NCBI RefSeq assembly: GCF_000756375.1 | Contig: NZ_JNFD01000018.1 | Span: 1-64,000, forward strand | Reading direction: 5' to 3' | DNA from: Sphingopyxis sp. LC81 | GTDB taxonomy: Bacteria; Pseudomonadota; Alphaproteobacteria; Sphingomonadales; Sphingomonadaceae | Length of the DNA: 64,000 bases | Shown: positions 35,359 through 44,014 of the stretch, one piece after another | Position numbering within the stretch: the stretch's first letter is position 1 | How the letters are laid out: each line of letters opens with the position of its first letter | Program-made: the position numbers and the translations under genes | The notes under the pieces: generated by a model | What the model was told of the DNA's origin: nothing | The model's input: only the letters and a program-made list of their open reading frames with translations | Database searches by the model: none

Positions 35359-36432
35359 TCACTTTTCGTGGGGCTGGGCGTCCGATGCGCGCTCGACCAG
35401 GGTGAAGGCCAGTTCCTCGTGCAGCGGCGCCCGCACGTCCGGCGAAGCGGCGGCGCGCACCCGGTCCGCGAGCCGCAGCATCGCGCGATGCGCCATATCA
35501 GCGACAGGCTGGCGGATCGTCGTGATTTCGGGCCACACGGCGCGCGCCATCGCGGTGTCGTCGAATCCGCACACCGTCAGGTCGTGCGGCACGTCGAGGC
35601 GGTGGCGATGCGCGAGCGCGATGACCGCCGCCGCCATATCGTCGTTGCTCGCGAAGATCGCGGTCGGGCGCGGCACCTGCGACAACAGGCGCTCGGATGC
35701 GTCGAGCCCCGAACGATAGGTGAAATCGCCCGGCACGATCAGATCCGGATCGACATCGAGCCCCGCGTCGCGGAGCGCGCGCGCATAGCCCGCCTGGCGC
35801 AGCGCGCTCGCGGTTTGGTTCGGGTCGCCGGCGATGAAGCCGATCCGGCGATGGCCGAGCGCCAGCAGGTGACACGTCATCGCATGCGCCGCGCCCTCGT
35901 CGTCGATCGACACGGCATCGGCGAAGGCGACCGGCGCGCCGGTCGCGATCTGCGCTAGCGGCAGATTCGAAGCGCTGAGCGCCGCAAGCAACGCCGCATC
36001 GTCGCAAAGCGGCGGCGGCAGCAGCACCGCGTCGATGCGATGGTCGGTCAGGCGCTGGGCGAGCCGGACCGGGCTGTCACCGCCGTCCCAATGCTCGACG
36101 ACAAGCTGCGCGTCGGTCTCCGAAGCGCCCGCGAGGCTCCCCACCAGAAACTCGCTGAGATAGGCCGCGCTGGGATTGCTGTGCAGCAGCGCGATACGGC
36201 ATTGCGGCCGCCCGGCGAGGCTGCGCGCGGCGGGATTGGGAACGAAATCGAGCGCGGCGATCGCCGCCTCGACGCGCGCACGCGTTTCGGGAAGGACATT
36301 GCCCAGACGGTTGATGACACGCGAGACCGTCATCGGCGAGACGCCCGCCTGCCGCGCCACATCCGCTACCGTCAGTTCGCCGCTTCCTCGCCGTACGCGC
36401 GGGCGGCGTTTTGGTTGTTCTGCCCCGTCCAT
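35359..36432 (-). CDS. LacI-family transcriptional regulator
   Basis: A 357-residue repressor. Residues 18-70 are the LacI helix-turn-helix and hinge (LTVADVARQAGVSPMTVSRVINRLGNVLPETRARVEAAIAALDFVPNPAARSLAG in order). A periplasmic-binding-protein-like sensor domain follows, with IFASNDDMAAAVI and LTVCGFDDT. It is divergent from the cytochrome c/GMC operon and overlaps or adjoins the sulfatase, so both are likely targets. A candidate operator at 36496 resembles the two xylose-locus operators, raising the possibility of one regulon. The effector is unknown. Confidence 0.92.
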   Translation of the reverse strand: MDGAEQPKRRPRVRRGSGELTVADVARQAGVSPMTVSRVINRLGNVLPETRARVEAAIAALDFVPNPAARSLAGRPQCRIALLHSNPSAAYLSEFLVGSLAGASETDAQLVVEHWDGGDSPVRLAQRLTDHRIDAVLLPPPLCDDAALLAALSASNLPLAQIATGAPVAFADAVSIDDEGAAHAMTCHLLALGHRRIGFIAGDPNQTASALRQAGYARALRDAGLDVDPDLIVPGDFTYRSGLDASERLLSQVPRPTAIFASNDDMAAAVIALAHRHRLDVPHDLTVCGFDDTAMARAVWPEITTIRQPVADMAHRAMLRLADRVRAAASPDVRAPLHEELAFTLVERASDAQPHEK

Positions 36433-36495
36433 TCCCCTGACCTATGGTCGCGATACGGCGAACGCAAGGGCAAGAGAGCGCTTGCTCAAAGAAAA

Positions 36496-36509
36496 TGATA
36501 CCGCTAACA
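36496..36509. promoter_or_regulatory. Candidate LacI operator upstream of the glycoside operon
   Basis: TGATACCGCTAACA lies between the LacI gene and the cytochrome c operon. It keeps the TGATA and GCTA(A/T)CA ends of the xylose-locus sites and the usual central CG, but is only partly symmetric. Position and sequence fit autoregulation and control of the operon. Confidence 0.5.
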
Positions 36510-36644
36510 CGATTGAAAGAACCAAAGACCTCGGGAGAGTGAGAATATGCACGCGCCAACCCGCGCCGCAGCCCGATAATGGGCCTGACCCGCATATCGC
36601 CGCCCCTTTTCCCGCTCCGCCCCGAATCGACGCAAGGAGTTCGA

Positions 36645-37034
36645 ATGAAAACCGCAGCCCTTCTTCCGGCACTGGCCGCTGCCCCGCTGCTCGCGCTGGC
36701 ACTGCCGTCGCCGGCCCCCGCGCAACCGGCCGCCGCCGCGCCGAACGGCGAGCAATTGTTCAAGCAGCGCTGCCAAGCGTGCCATCAAGTGGCGGCGGGC
36801 CGCCCTGCCTCCGCCGGCCCCAATCTGGCGGGTGTCGTCGGCCGCAAGGCGGCGTCGACGACGTTCAACTATTCGCCCGCGCTGAAGGGATCGAAGCTCG
36901 TCTGGACCGGCGCCAATCTCGACCGCTATCTGACCGCACCGACGCGGATGGTTCCCGGCACCCGCATGGTCATCAATGTCGCCAATCCCGCGCAGCGCGC
37001 GGCGATCATTCAATATCTGTCGCACGCCCGCTAA
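36645..37034 (+). CDS. Periplasmic class I cytochrome c
   Basis: A 129-residue exported monohaem cytochrome. The signal peptide ends near residue 27 (APAQ). CQACH is the haem-binding site and KQRCQACHQVAAG its context, and MVPGTRM supplies the distal Met ligand. The ATG has AAGGAG six bases upstream. It is the first gene of a six-gene operon ending with a GMC oxidoreductase. In Caulobacter the lacA-lacB-lacC set pairs a GMC flavoprotein, a cytochrome c and a small subunit for glycoside oxidation; this would be the LacB-like electron acceptor. Confidence 0.9.
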   Translation: MKTAALLPALAAAPLLALALPSPAPAQPAAAAPNGEQLFKQRCQACHQVAAGRPASAGPNLAGVVGRKAASTTFNYSPALKGSKLVWTGANLDRYLTAPTRMVPGTRMVINVANPAQRAAIIQYLSHAR

Positions 37035-37075
37035 ACCCGCCGAAGAGCCGGTTCGCATAGGGGAGAGTAAAAGTC

Positions 37076-37984
37076 ATGATCCGCAAGATCGCGCGCGCCG
37101 CGCTGATCCTTTTCATCGCGCTGCTGGCGCTGATCGGGCTGTTCGCCGCCTATCACTGGGACACCGTCCAGCGCCTCTTCCTCGGCGGCCTAAAGGTCTA
37201 TGAAACAACCCCGCCGGCGCTGCCCACCGACATAAGGCGCCCGGCGATCCTCGTCTTTTCCAAGACCAATGGTTTCCGTCACGACGAAGCGATTCCGGCC
37301 GCCAATGCGATGTTCGCCGCGCTGGCAAAGGAAAAGAACTGGGGTATCTTCCAGACCGAGAATGCCGCGACCTTCCGCCCCGATATCCTCGCGCGCTTCG
37401 ACGCGGTGGTGTTCAACAACGTCAGCGGCGACGTCTTCACGCCCGAGCAGCGCGCCGCCTTCCAGGCCTTCGTCGAAAATGGCGGTGGCTATGTCGGCCT
37501 TCACGCCGCGGGCGATGATTCGCACAAGGCGTGGGGCTGGTATCAGGACAAGGTCATCGGCGCCCATTTCATCGGGCATCCGCTGTTCCCGCAGTTCCAA
37601 AAAGCACTGATGCGGATCGAGGATCACAAGCATCCGGCAACTGCGCAGCTCGGCGCGACCTGGGCGCGCACTGACGAATGGTATTCGTTCGATCGCTCGC
37701 CGCGCCAGCCGGGCATTAGCATTCTCGCGACGCTCGACGAGGCGAGCTACAGCCCCAAGGGCCTGTTCGAAAAGGATCTTTCGATGGGCAAAGACCACCC
37801 GATCATCTGGTCCCGCTGCATCGGCAAGGGCCGCGTCCTCTATTCGGCGCTTGGCCACACCGCCGAATCCTTCGCGGAGCCGCAGCACCGGCAATTGCTG
37901 GCGGGCGCGGTTGCGTGGTCGCTGCGCCTCGAAGGCGAAGGCTGCGACGCCCCGGCGCCCGCAACCAAGAAGACGGCGCAATGA
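37076..37984 (+). CDS. ThuA-domain protein, membrane-anchored
   Basis: A 302-residue protein with an N-terminal membrane helix (about 8-27) and a periplasmic ThuA domain. Motifs are ILVFSKTNGFRHDEAIPA, VVFNNVSGDVFT, GGGYVGLHAAGDDSH, IGHPLFPQFQ and DEWYSFDRSPR. Family knowledge links ThuA proteins to 3-keto-disaccharide or 3-keto-glycoside metabolism. Its place between the cytochrome and the MocA-type oxidoreductase (four-base ATGA overlap) agrees. It is a paralogue of the gene at 19225, without the extra N-terminal domain. Confidence 0.85.
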   Translation: MIRKIARAALILFIALLALIGLFAAYHWDTVQRLFLGGLKVYETTPPALPTDIRRPAILVFSKTNGFRHDEAIPAANAMFAALAKEKNWGIFQTENAATFRPDILARFDAVVFNNVSGDVFTPEQRAAFQAFVENGGGYVGLHAAGDDSHKAWGWYQDKVIGAHFIGHPLFPQFQKALMRIEDHKHPATAQLGATWARTDEWYSFDRSPRQPGISILATLDEASYSPKGLFEKDLSMGKDHPIIWSRCIGKGRVLYSALGHTAESFAEPQHRQLLAGAVAWSLRLEGEGCDAPAPATKKTAQ

Positions 37985-39120
37985 ACCCGGTCCGCTATGG
38001 CATGATCGGCGGCGGACAAGGCGCCTTCATCGGCGGCGTCCACCGCACCGCAGCCGCTATCGCGGGGAACTGGCGGCTCGTTGCGGGCGCCTTTTCCTCG
38101 ACCCCGGCCAAGGCGAAGGCGTCGGGCGCCGAGATCGGCGTCGATCCCGCGCGCACCTATGGCTCGTGGGCCGAGATGCTCGAGCGCGAGGCGGCGCTGC
38201 CGCCCGAAATACGCATCGAGGCCGTGTCGATCGTCACCCCCAATCATATGCACGCGCCGCCCGCGGTCGCCGCGATGGAGGCGGGCTTCGACGTCATTAT
38301 CGACAAGCCGCTCGCCGACAGCCTCGCGAACGCGCAGGCGATCGCCGGCGCCGCGGCGCGCACCGGGCGCCGCATCGGGGTGACGCACACCTACACCGGC
38401 TATCCGCTCGTCAAGCAGGCGCGCCGACTCGTCGCGTCGGGCGATTTCGGCAAGGTACGCCGCGTCGCGGTCAAATATACGCAGGACTGGCTGTCGCGCG
38501 CGAGCGACCTTGCGGGCAACAAGCAGGCCGAATGGCGCACCGACCCGGCGCGATCGGGCGACGCCGGCGCGTTTGGCGACATCGGCACCCATGCCGCGAA
38601 CCTCGTCGAATTCATCACCGGTCAGCGCATCGCGTCGATCTGCGCCGAACTCACGATGCTGGGTGGCCGCCGCATCGACGATGACGGCGCGGCGCTGCTC
38701 CGCCTTTCCGGCGGCGGGCGCGGGACATTGACCGCGAGCCAGGTCTGCGTCGGCGACATCAACGATCTCGCGATCTCGGTCTATTGCGACGAGGCGGGGC
38801 TGCACTGGCGCCAGCAGGAGCCGAACACGCTGCGTGTCGGCTATCGCGACCGGCCCGACGAAATCTGGCACGCGGGTGCCAACCGCGCCTATCTGGCCGG
38901 CGACATATTGGCGATCCAGCGCACGCCGGGCGGCCATCCCGAAGGCTATCTCGAAGCCTTCGCCAACATCTATGCCGCGTTCGGCAATGCGATCCGCGGT
39001 GAGGACGCCGCTGGCGACGAGCCCGGCTTCGCCACGATGGACGACGCCATCGCGGGTATGAACTTCATCCGCGCCAGCCTTGAATCCAGCCGCGGCGGCG
39101 CGGTCTGGGTCGATCTTTGA
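37981..39120 (+). CDS. Gfo/Idh/MocA-family oxidoreductase
   Basis: A 379-residue NAD(P)-dependent sugar dehydrogenase-type protein. GMIGGGQGAFIGGVHRTAA is the Rossmann nucleotide loop, IVTPNHMHAPPAVAAMEAGFDVIIDKPLA contains the family EKP-like motif as DKP, and GDIGTHAANLVEFITG carries the conserved GxHxxD-like catalytic site as GTHAANL. It has no signal peptide and so is cytoplasmic. In related operons (for example ThuB-type or C-deglycosylation systems) such enzymes reduce or oxidise sugars at C3. Here it would act on 3-keto products after uptake, which is inference. Confidence 0.9.
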   Translation: MNPVRYGMIGGGQGAFIGGVHRTAAAIAGNWRLVAGAFSSTPAKAKASGAEIGVDPARTYGSWAEMLEREAALPPEIRIEAVSIVTPNHMHAPPAVAAMEAGFDVIIDKPLADSLANAQAIAGAAARTGRRIGVTHTYTGYPLVKQARRLVASGDFGKVRRVAVKYTQDWLSRASDLAGNKQAEWRTDPARSGDAGAFGDIGTHAANLVEFITGQRIASICAELTMLGGRRIDDDGAALLRLSGGGRGTLTASQVCVGDINDLAISVYCDEAGLHWRQQEPNTLRVGYRDRPDEIWHAGANRAYLAGDILAIQRTPGGHPEGYLEAFANIYAAFGNAIRGEDAAGDEPGFATMDDAIAGMNFIRASLESSRGGAVWVDL

Positions 39121-39133
39121 AAGGACAAAAGCC

Positions 39134-40189
39134 ATGAAGGGCCCCGCCATCTTCCTCGCCCAGTTCGCCAGCGACGAGGCGCCGTTCAACTCGCTCGATG
39201 CGATCACCAAATATATGGGCGACCTCGGCTATAAGGGCGTGCAGATTCCGACGTGGGACGCCCGGCTGTTCGACCTCAAGCTCGCCGCCGAGAGCCAGGA
39301 TTATGTCGACGAGATCAAGGGCGTCTGCGCCGCGAACGGCGTCGAGGTCACCGAGCTGTCGACCCATTTGCAGGGCCAGCTCGTCGCGTCGCACCCCGCC
39401 TATGACCGGCTGTTCGACGGCTTCGCGCCCGCCGAAGTCCATGGCGACATTGCTGCGCGCACCGCATGGGCGGTCGATCAGGTCAAGCTCGCCGCCAAGG
39501 CGAGCCAGCGCTTCGGCTGCACCGCGCACGCGACCTTTTCGGGGGCGCTGCTCTGGCACACCGTCTATCCCTGGCCTCAACGCCCGGCGGGGCTGGTCGA
39601 GGAAGGTTTCGCCGAACTCGCGCGGCGCTGGAAACCGATCCTCGATACCTTCGACGAATGCGGGGTCGATGCCTGCTACGAGCTGCATCCGGGCGAAGAT
39701 CTGCACGACGGCGTGACCTTCGAGCGCTTCCTGGGTGCCGTGGGCAATCACCCGCGCGCGAACATCCTCTACGACCCGTCGCATTTCGTGCTGCAACAGC
39801 TCGACTATCTCGCCTTCATCGACATCTATCACGAGCGCATCAAGGCGTTCCACGTCAAGGACGCCGAGTTCCGTCCGAACGGCAAGGCGGGGGTTTACGG
39901 CTCCTATTCGGGCTGGGCCGAGCGCCCCGGCCGTTTCCGCTCGCTCGGCGACGGACAGGTCGATTTCGGCGCAATTTTCACGCAGCTCACGCACCATGGC
40001 TATGCCGGCTGGGCGGTGCTCGAATGGGAATGCGCCTACAAACATCCAGAACAGGGGGCCGCCGAAGGCGCGCCGTTCATCGCGCGCCACATGATCCGCA
40101 AGGCCGACAAGGCGTTCGACGATTTCGCGGGGAGCGGCGTCGACGCGGCGTTGATCCGCGATGTGCTCGGCCTCGGCGGACCCAATTGA
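39134..40189 (+). CDS. Sugar phosphate isomerase/epimerase (AP-endonuclease 2 fold)
   Basis: A 351-residue xylose-isomerase-like TIM-barrel protein without signal peptide. Conserved metal-binding positions are visible in TELSTHLQGQ, CYELHPGEDLHDG, LYDPSHFVLQQLDY, IKAFHVKDAEF and WAVLEWECAY. It belongs to the IolE/TIM-barrel group that includes 3-keto-sugar epimerases and the catalytic subunit of C-deglycosidases. It starts 13 bases after the MocA-type gene. Whether it isomerises or cleaves a 3-keto-glycoside cannot be told. Confidence 0.88.
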   Translation: MKGPAIFLAQFASDEAPFNSLDAITKYMGDLGYKGVQIPTWDARLFDLKLAAESQDYVDEIKGVCAANGVEVTELSTHLQGQLVASHPAYDRLFDGFAPAEVHGDIAARTAWAVDQVKLAAKASQRFGCTAHATFSGALLWHTVYPWPQRPAGLVEEGFAELARRWKPILDTFDECGVDACYELHPGEDLHDGVTFERFLGAVGNHPRANILYDPSHFVLQQLDYLAFIDIYHERIKAFHVKDAEFRPNGKAGVYGSYSGWAERPGRFRSLGDGQVDFGAIFTQLTHHGYAGWAVLEWECAYKHPEQGAAEGAPFIARHMIRKADKAFDDFAGSGVDAALIRDVLGLGGPN

Positions 40190-40253
40190 CTTGCCAGAAC
40201 GCGTGCAGCGGCGCGCGCTCTGATCCCCAATCCAGCGTCAAGGAGTGACGTTT

Positions 40254-40880
40254 ATGCTAGACCTTCCTTCTCTCGACCGGCGCGCGCTGCTCGGCCGCGC
40301 GGCGCTGCTGCTCGGCGTGACGGCGGCGGGCGGCCTCAGCGCCCCGGCGCTGGCAGAGGCGGCCGCGCGGGCGAAACCCTTTCTCGCCGCGCCGGCCTTT
40401 GCGCTGCTCAGCGCGGTCGCCGACACGATCATCCCCGTCACCGATACGCCGGGCGCGGTCGAAGCGCGCGTCCCGGCGCTGCTCGATGGTTTGTTCGCCA
40501 ATTGGGCTTCGGCGGAGCGCAAGGTCGAACTCGCCGCGGCGCTGACGCGTATCGATGCGCGCGCGCAGAGCGAGCATGGCAAGCCCTTCGCCGCGCTCGC
40601 GCCCGAGGTGCGCACCACCCTGCTCGCCGCGCACGATGCCGAGGCGCTGAAGCCCGCACCAAAGGACAAAGGCGTTGGCAGCGCCGGCCTGTCGCTCGGG
40701 CTTGGCACCGGGGCCACCGACCCCGGTTACGCCAAGCTCAAGGATCTCGTGATCATCCTCTATTACAGCTCGGAAATCGCGCTGACGCAGGAGCTCAGCT
40801 ACGAGCACGCGCCCGGCGAATGGAAGCCCTCGATCCCCATTACCCCCGACACGCGCCCCCAGGGCGCTGGCCCCTATTAA
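40254..40880 (+). CDS. Gluconate 2-dehydrogenase subunit 3-like protein
   Basis: A 208-residue small subunit that accompanies GMC-type periplasmic dehydrogenases. The N-terminus LDRRALLGRAALLLGVTAAGG looks like a Tat signal, which would also carry the flavoprotein partner across the membrane. The core contains ALLSAVADTIIPVTDTPGA and FALLSAVAD-type helices and ends with YYSSEIALTQELSYEHAPGEWKPS, characteristic of the family (LacC-like). The start has AAGGAG with eight-base spacing. The GMC gene follows after 15 bases. Confidence 0.9.
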   Translation: MLDLPSLDRRALLGRAALLLGVTAAGGLSAPALAEAAARAKPFLAAPAFALLSAVADTIIPVTDTPGAVEARVPALLDGLFANWASAERKVELAAALTRIDARAQSEHGKPFAALAPEVRTTLLAAHDAEALKPAPKDKGVGSAGLSLGLGTGATDPGYAKLKDLVIILYYSSEIALTQELSYEHAPGEWKPSIPITPDTRPQGAGPY

Positions 40881-40895
40881 GCGAAGGAAATCCAG

Positions 40896-42578
40896 ATGTT
40901 TGACGCCATCGTCATCGGCTCGGGCATGAGCGGCGGCATCGCTGCCAAGGAATTGTGCGAACGCGGCCTCAAGACGCTCGTCATCGAGCGCGGCCGCAAG
41001 ATCGAGCACGGCGCCGACTACACCGACTGGATGCAGCCGTGGGAAACCCCCAACGCCAACATGATCCCCGAGGAGGAACTCGCGAGCGACTATGCGGTCC
41101 AGCGCCAATGCTATGCGGTATCCGCCGCGACCCAGCAATATTGGGTGAAGGACAGCGAGCATCCCTATACCACCCCCGCGGACAAGCCGTTCGCGTGGAT
41201 CCGCGGCTATCATCTCGGCGGGCGCTCGCTGATGTGGGGGCGCCAGTCCTATCGCCTCGCGCCGATCGATTTCGAGGCGAATGCCAAGGACGGCCACGGC
41301 GTCGACTGGCCGATCCGCTACGACGACCTGGCGCCCTGGTACGACCATGTCGAACGCTTCATCGGTGTGTCGGGATCGAAGGAAGGGCTCGATCAGCTTC
41401 CCGACGGCGAGTTCCTGCCGCCCTTCGGGCTCAACGACGCCGAAATCCAGTTCAAGCAGGCGGTCGAGGCGAAATTCCCGGGCCGCAAGGTCATCCCCGG
41501 GCGCGTCGCGAACCTGTCGCACGCGCAACCGCACCATGAGGAACTCGGCCGCACCAGCTGCCAGAACCGCTCCCTGTGCGAGCGCGGCTGCACCTATGGC
41601 GCCTATCACTCGAGCCTGTCCTCGTCGCTCCCGGCCGCGGAGCGCACCGGGAACCTGACGATCGTCACCGATGCCATCGTCCATTCGATCGTCCATGACC
41701 CCAAGACCGGCAAGGCGACGGGTGTCCGCGTGATCGACACGCACACGAAAAAGCACCGCACCTATGAGGCGAAGGTCATTTTCGGCTGCGCCTCGACGAT
41801 CGGCACCGCACAGATCCTGCTCAATTCGAAATCGCAGGCCTTCCCGACCGGGCTCGCCAATTCGTCGGACATGGTTGGCCGCAATCTGATGGACCATGTC
41901 TATGCGGTGACGGTGGTCGGCGTGCTGCCGGGCGGCCCGAATAGCTATTATCACGGCCGCCGCCCGACCGGGCTCTATATTCCGCGCTTCCGCAACGTCA
42001 CCGAGAACGGCGATTTCCTGCGCGGCTTCGGCTATCAGGGCGCGGTGTTGCGCCCGGGTTGGCGCAGCACTTTGCTCGGCAAACCGGGCATCGGTGCCGA
42101 GCTCAAGAAGCGCGGGCGCGGGCTTGCGCCATGGGTGGTCGCGATGGCCGGTTTCGGCGAAATGCTCCCCAATCCCGACAACCGCGTCACGCTGTCGGAC
42201 AAGACCGACCAATGGGGCATGCCGATCGTCCATATCGACTGCGCAATGGGCGAAAATGAGCACAAGATCGCCGAGCAGATCGTCGCGGACGGCAAGGCGA
42301 TGATCCAGGCCGCGGGCGGCTTTGTGCTGTCGGGCGAGAGCAAACCCGGCGTGCCCGGGCTTGGCATCCACGAAATGGGCACCGCGCGCATGGGCAAGGA
42401 TCCGAAGACATCGGTGCTGAACAAGTTCAACCAGGCACACGATGTGCCGAACCTGTTCATCACCGACGGGTCGGCGATGACCTCATCGGGCTGCCAGAAC
42501 CCGTCGCTCACCTATATGGCGCTTTCGGCACGCGCCGCGGATCACGCCGCCAAGCTCTTGAAGGAGGGCGCGATCTAA
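40896..42578 (+). CDS. GMC-family FAD oxidoreductase (glycoside 3-dehydrogenase-like)
   Basis: A 560-residue flavoprotein without its own signal peptide. VIGSGMSGGIAAKEL is the FAD-binding loop, GYHLGGRSLMWGRQSYR the GMC signature 1 region, CERGCTYGAYHSS a Cys-rich insertion, GCASTIGTAQILLNS signature 2. The C-terminal GIHEMGTARMG and CQNPSLTYMALSARAADH carry the catalytic His and Asn. Together with the Tat-type small subunit and cytochrome c, this matches the three-part glucoside 3-dehydrogenase (Caulobacter LacABC-like), which oxidises the C3 hydroxyl of glycosides in the periplasm and passes electrons to cytochrome c. The exact sugar is not determined. Confidence 0.9.
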   Translation: MFDAIVIGSGMSGGIAAKELCERGLKTLVIERGRKIEHGADYTDWMQPWETPNANMIPEEELASDYAVQRQCYAVSAATQQYWVKDSEHPYTTPADKPFAWIRGYHLGGRSLMWGRQSYRLAPIDFEANAKDGHGVDWPIRYDDLAPWYDHVERFIGVSGSKEGLDQLPDGEFLPPFGLNDAEIQFKQAVEAKFPGRKVIPGRVANLSHAQPHHEELGRTSCQNRSLCERGCTYGAYHSSLSSSLPAAERTGNLTIVTDAIVHSIVHDPKTGKATGVRVIDTHTKKHRTYEAKVIFGCASTIGTAQILLNSKSQAFPTGLANSSDMVGRNLMDHVYAVTVVGVLPGGPNSYYHGRRPTGLYIPRFRNVTENGDFLRGFGYQGAVLRPGWRSTLLGKPGIGAELKKRGRGLAPWVVAMAGFGEMLPNPDNRVTLSDKTDQWGMPIVHIDCAMGENEHKIAEQIVADGKAMIQAAGGFVLSGESKPGVPGLGIHEMGTARMGKDPKTSVLNKFNQAHDVPNLFITDGSAMTSSGCQNPSLTYMALSARAADHAAKLLKEGAI

Positions 42579-42647
42579 CGGCACGGCGGTGGAAAGGCGG
42601 GAGTTCGTCACGCCTTCGGGCGCCAACCGATCGGCCTGCATCTGGCG

Positions 42648-42670
42648 GGGTCTGTCGTCGTGACAGACTC
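42648..42670. terminator. Possible terminator between GMC gene and tRNA-Gln
   Basis: GTCTGTC and GACAGAC form a 7-base stem around GTCGT, extended by G-U and G-C pairs. It lies 70 bases after the GMC stop and about 50 bases beyond the 3' end of the convergent tRNA. There is no clear T-run, so confidence is low. Confidence 0.35.
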
Positions 42671-42720
42671 CGCTTTGTACCGGAATTTCCACGTTTTCAG
42701 CCAAATCTCGCAGATCCGGC

Positions 42721-42795
42721 TGGCTGGGGCGGCAGGATTCGAACCTGCGAATGGCGGCATCAAAAGCCGCTGCCTTACCACTTGGCGACGCCCCA
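42721..42795 (-). tRNA. tRNA-Gln (TTG anticodon)
   Basis: On the minus strand the 75-base gene folds as a standard cloverleaf. The acceptor arms TGGGGCG and CGCCCCA pair over seven bases. The T-arm contains GGTTCGAATCC, and the anticodon loop TTTTGAT carries TTG, flanked by a GC-rich GCGGC/GCCGC stem. The discriminator G and the CCA end are encoded (TGG at 42721-42723 on the plus strand). It reads the CAA glutamine codon. Confidence 0.97.
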
Positions 42796-42851
42796 ACAGG
42801 CCGGTGCGAGCGCGTCTATAGCGCCTCTCGGCCGCTTGGCAAGCTAGCCGA

Positions 42852-43937
42852 TCAGAGGCGGGTAACCCAGCCGTGCGGATCGGCGGCGCGGCCGCGTTGG
42901 ATGTCGACGAGCTTGTCCTTGAGCTTCGTCGTCACTTGTCCCGGGCCGCCGGCGCCAATCGTGAAGCTGCTCTCGCCGCGCGTCACCTTGCCCACCGGGG
43001 TCACCACCGCGGCGGTACCGCAGGCGAAGCTTTCGGTCAGCTTGCCGCTTTCCGCATCGGCCTGCCACTGGTCGATCGCATAGGGTTCCTCGCGCACCGT
43101 CAGCCCGGCGTCGCGCGCCAGCGTGATGATCGTCTCGCGCGTGATGCCAGGCAGGATCGTGCCGGTCAGCGGCGGGGTGACGATGCTGCCGTCGTCGAAG
43201 ACGAAGAACATGTTCATGCCGCCCAGTTCCTCGATCCAGCGACGCTCGGCGGCGTCGAGGAAGACGACCTGGTCGTGCCCCTTGGCGATCGCCTCACGCT
43301 GCGCAACGAGGCTGGAGGCGTAGTTGCCGCCACATTTGGCGGCGCCGGTGCCGCCCGGCGCGGCGCGGGTATAATCCTCCGACACCCAGAGCGAGATCGC
43401 GGGGGCGCCCGACTTGAAATAATTGCCCACCGGCGAGGTGATGACGAGGAACTGATATTCGGCCGCCGGCTTCACACCGAGGAAGACTTCGCTCGCGAAC
43501 ATGAAGGGGCGGAGGTACAGCGCGCCGCCGTCGACCTGCGGGAACCAGTGCGCGTCGGCGGCGACGGCTTCCTTGACCGCGGCGATGAACAGTTCCTCGG
43601 GCAGTTCGGCCATCGCCATGCGGCGCGCGCTGGCATTGAAGCGCGCGGCATTGGCCTCGATGCGAAACAGCGCCATCGAGCCGTCGTCGAGGCGATACGC
43701 CTTCAGCCCTTCGAAAATTTCCTGCGCATAATGGAGCACCGCGGTCGCGGGATCGAGCGACAGCGGGCCGCGCGGCATCACCTGCGCATCATGCCAGCCC
43801 TGCCCCTCGGTATAGCGGATCGACACCATATGATCGGTGAAGACGCGCCCGAAGACCGGGTCGGCAATCGCCGCCGCCCGTACATCGTCCGCGATCAGAT
43901 TGGGGTGCGGCAGATGGGTGAAGGCGGGAGCGGACAT
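42852..43937 (-). CDS. ilvE: Branched-chain amino acid aminotransferase
   Basis: A 361-residue PLP fold-type IV transaminase for the last step of Val, Leu and Ile synthesis. Conserved segments are HYAQEIFEGLKAYR, YLRPFMFASEVFLGVKPA, GGTGAAKCGGNYASS with the PLP lysine, EELGGMNMFFVF and LTESFACGTAAVVTPVG. Length and residues match the eukaryote-like type (about 360 residues) common in alphaproteobacteria. It is divergent from the MarR gene with 77 bases between. Confidence 0.95.
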   Translation of the reverse strand: MSAPAFTHLPHPNLIADDVRAAAIADPVFGRVFTDHMVSIRYTEGQGWHDAQVMPRGPLSLDPATAVLHYAQEIFEGLKAYRLDDGSMALFRIEANAARFNASARRMAMAELPEELFIAAVKEAVAADAHWFPQVDGGALYLRPFMFASEVFLGVKPAAEYQFLVITSPVGNYFKSGAPAISLWVSEDYTRAAPGGTGAAKCGGNYASSLVAQREAIAKGHDQVVFLDAAERRWIEELGGMNMFFVFDDGSIVTPPLTGTILPGITRETIITLARDAGLTVREEPYAIDQWQADAESGKLTESFACGTAAVVTPVGKVTRGESSFTIGAGGPGQVTTKLKDKLVDIQRGRAADPHGWVTRL

Positions 43938-44014
43938 GCGAAAACACCTGTGTTTGCTGGTTTAGGGAGCGCGCCTCTTGCCAAAGACGGGCGCGGCGCG
44001 CAACGGTAGCGACT

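Noticed and set aside
42579..42720. Integrase attachment site next to tRNA-Gln
   Set aside because: No integrase gene, no duplicated tRNA 3' end and no other sign of an island are present within the window.
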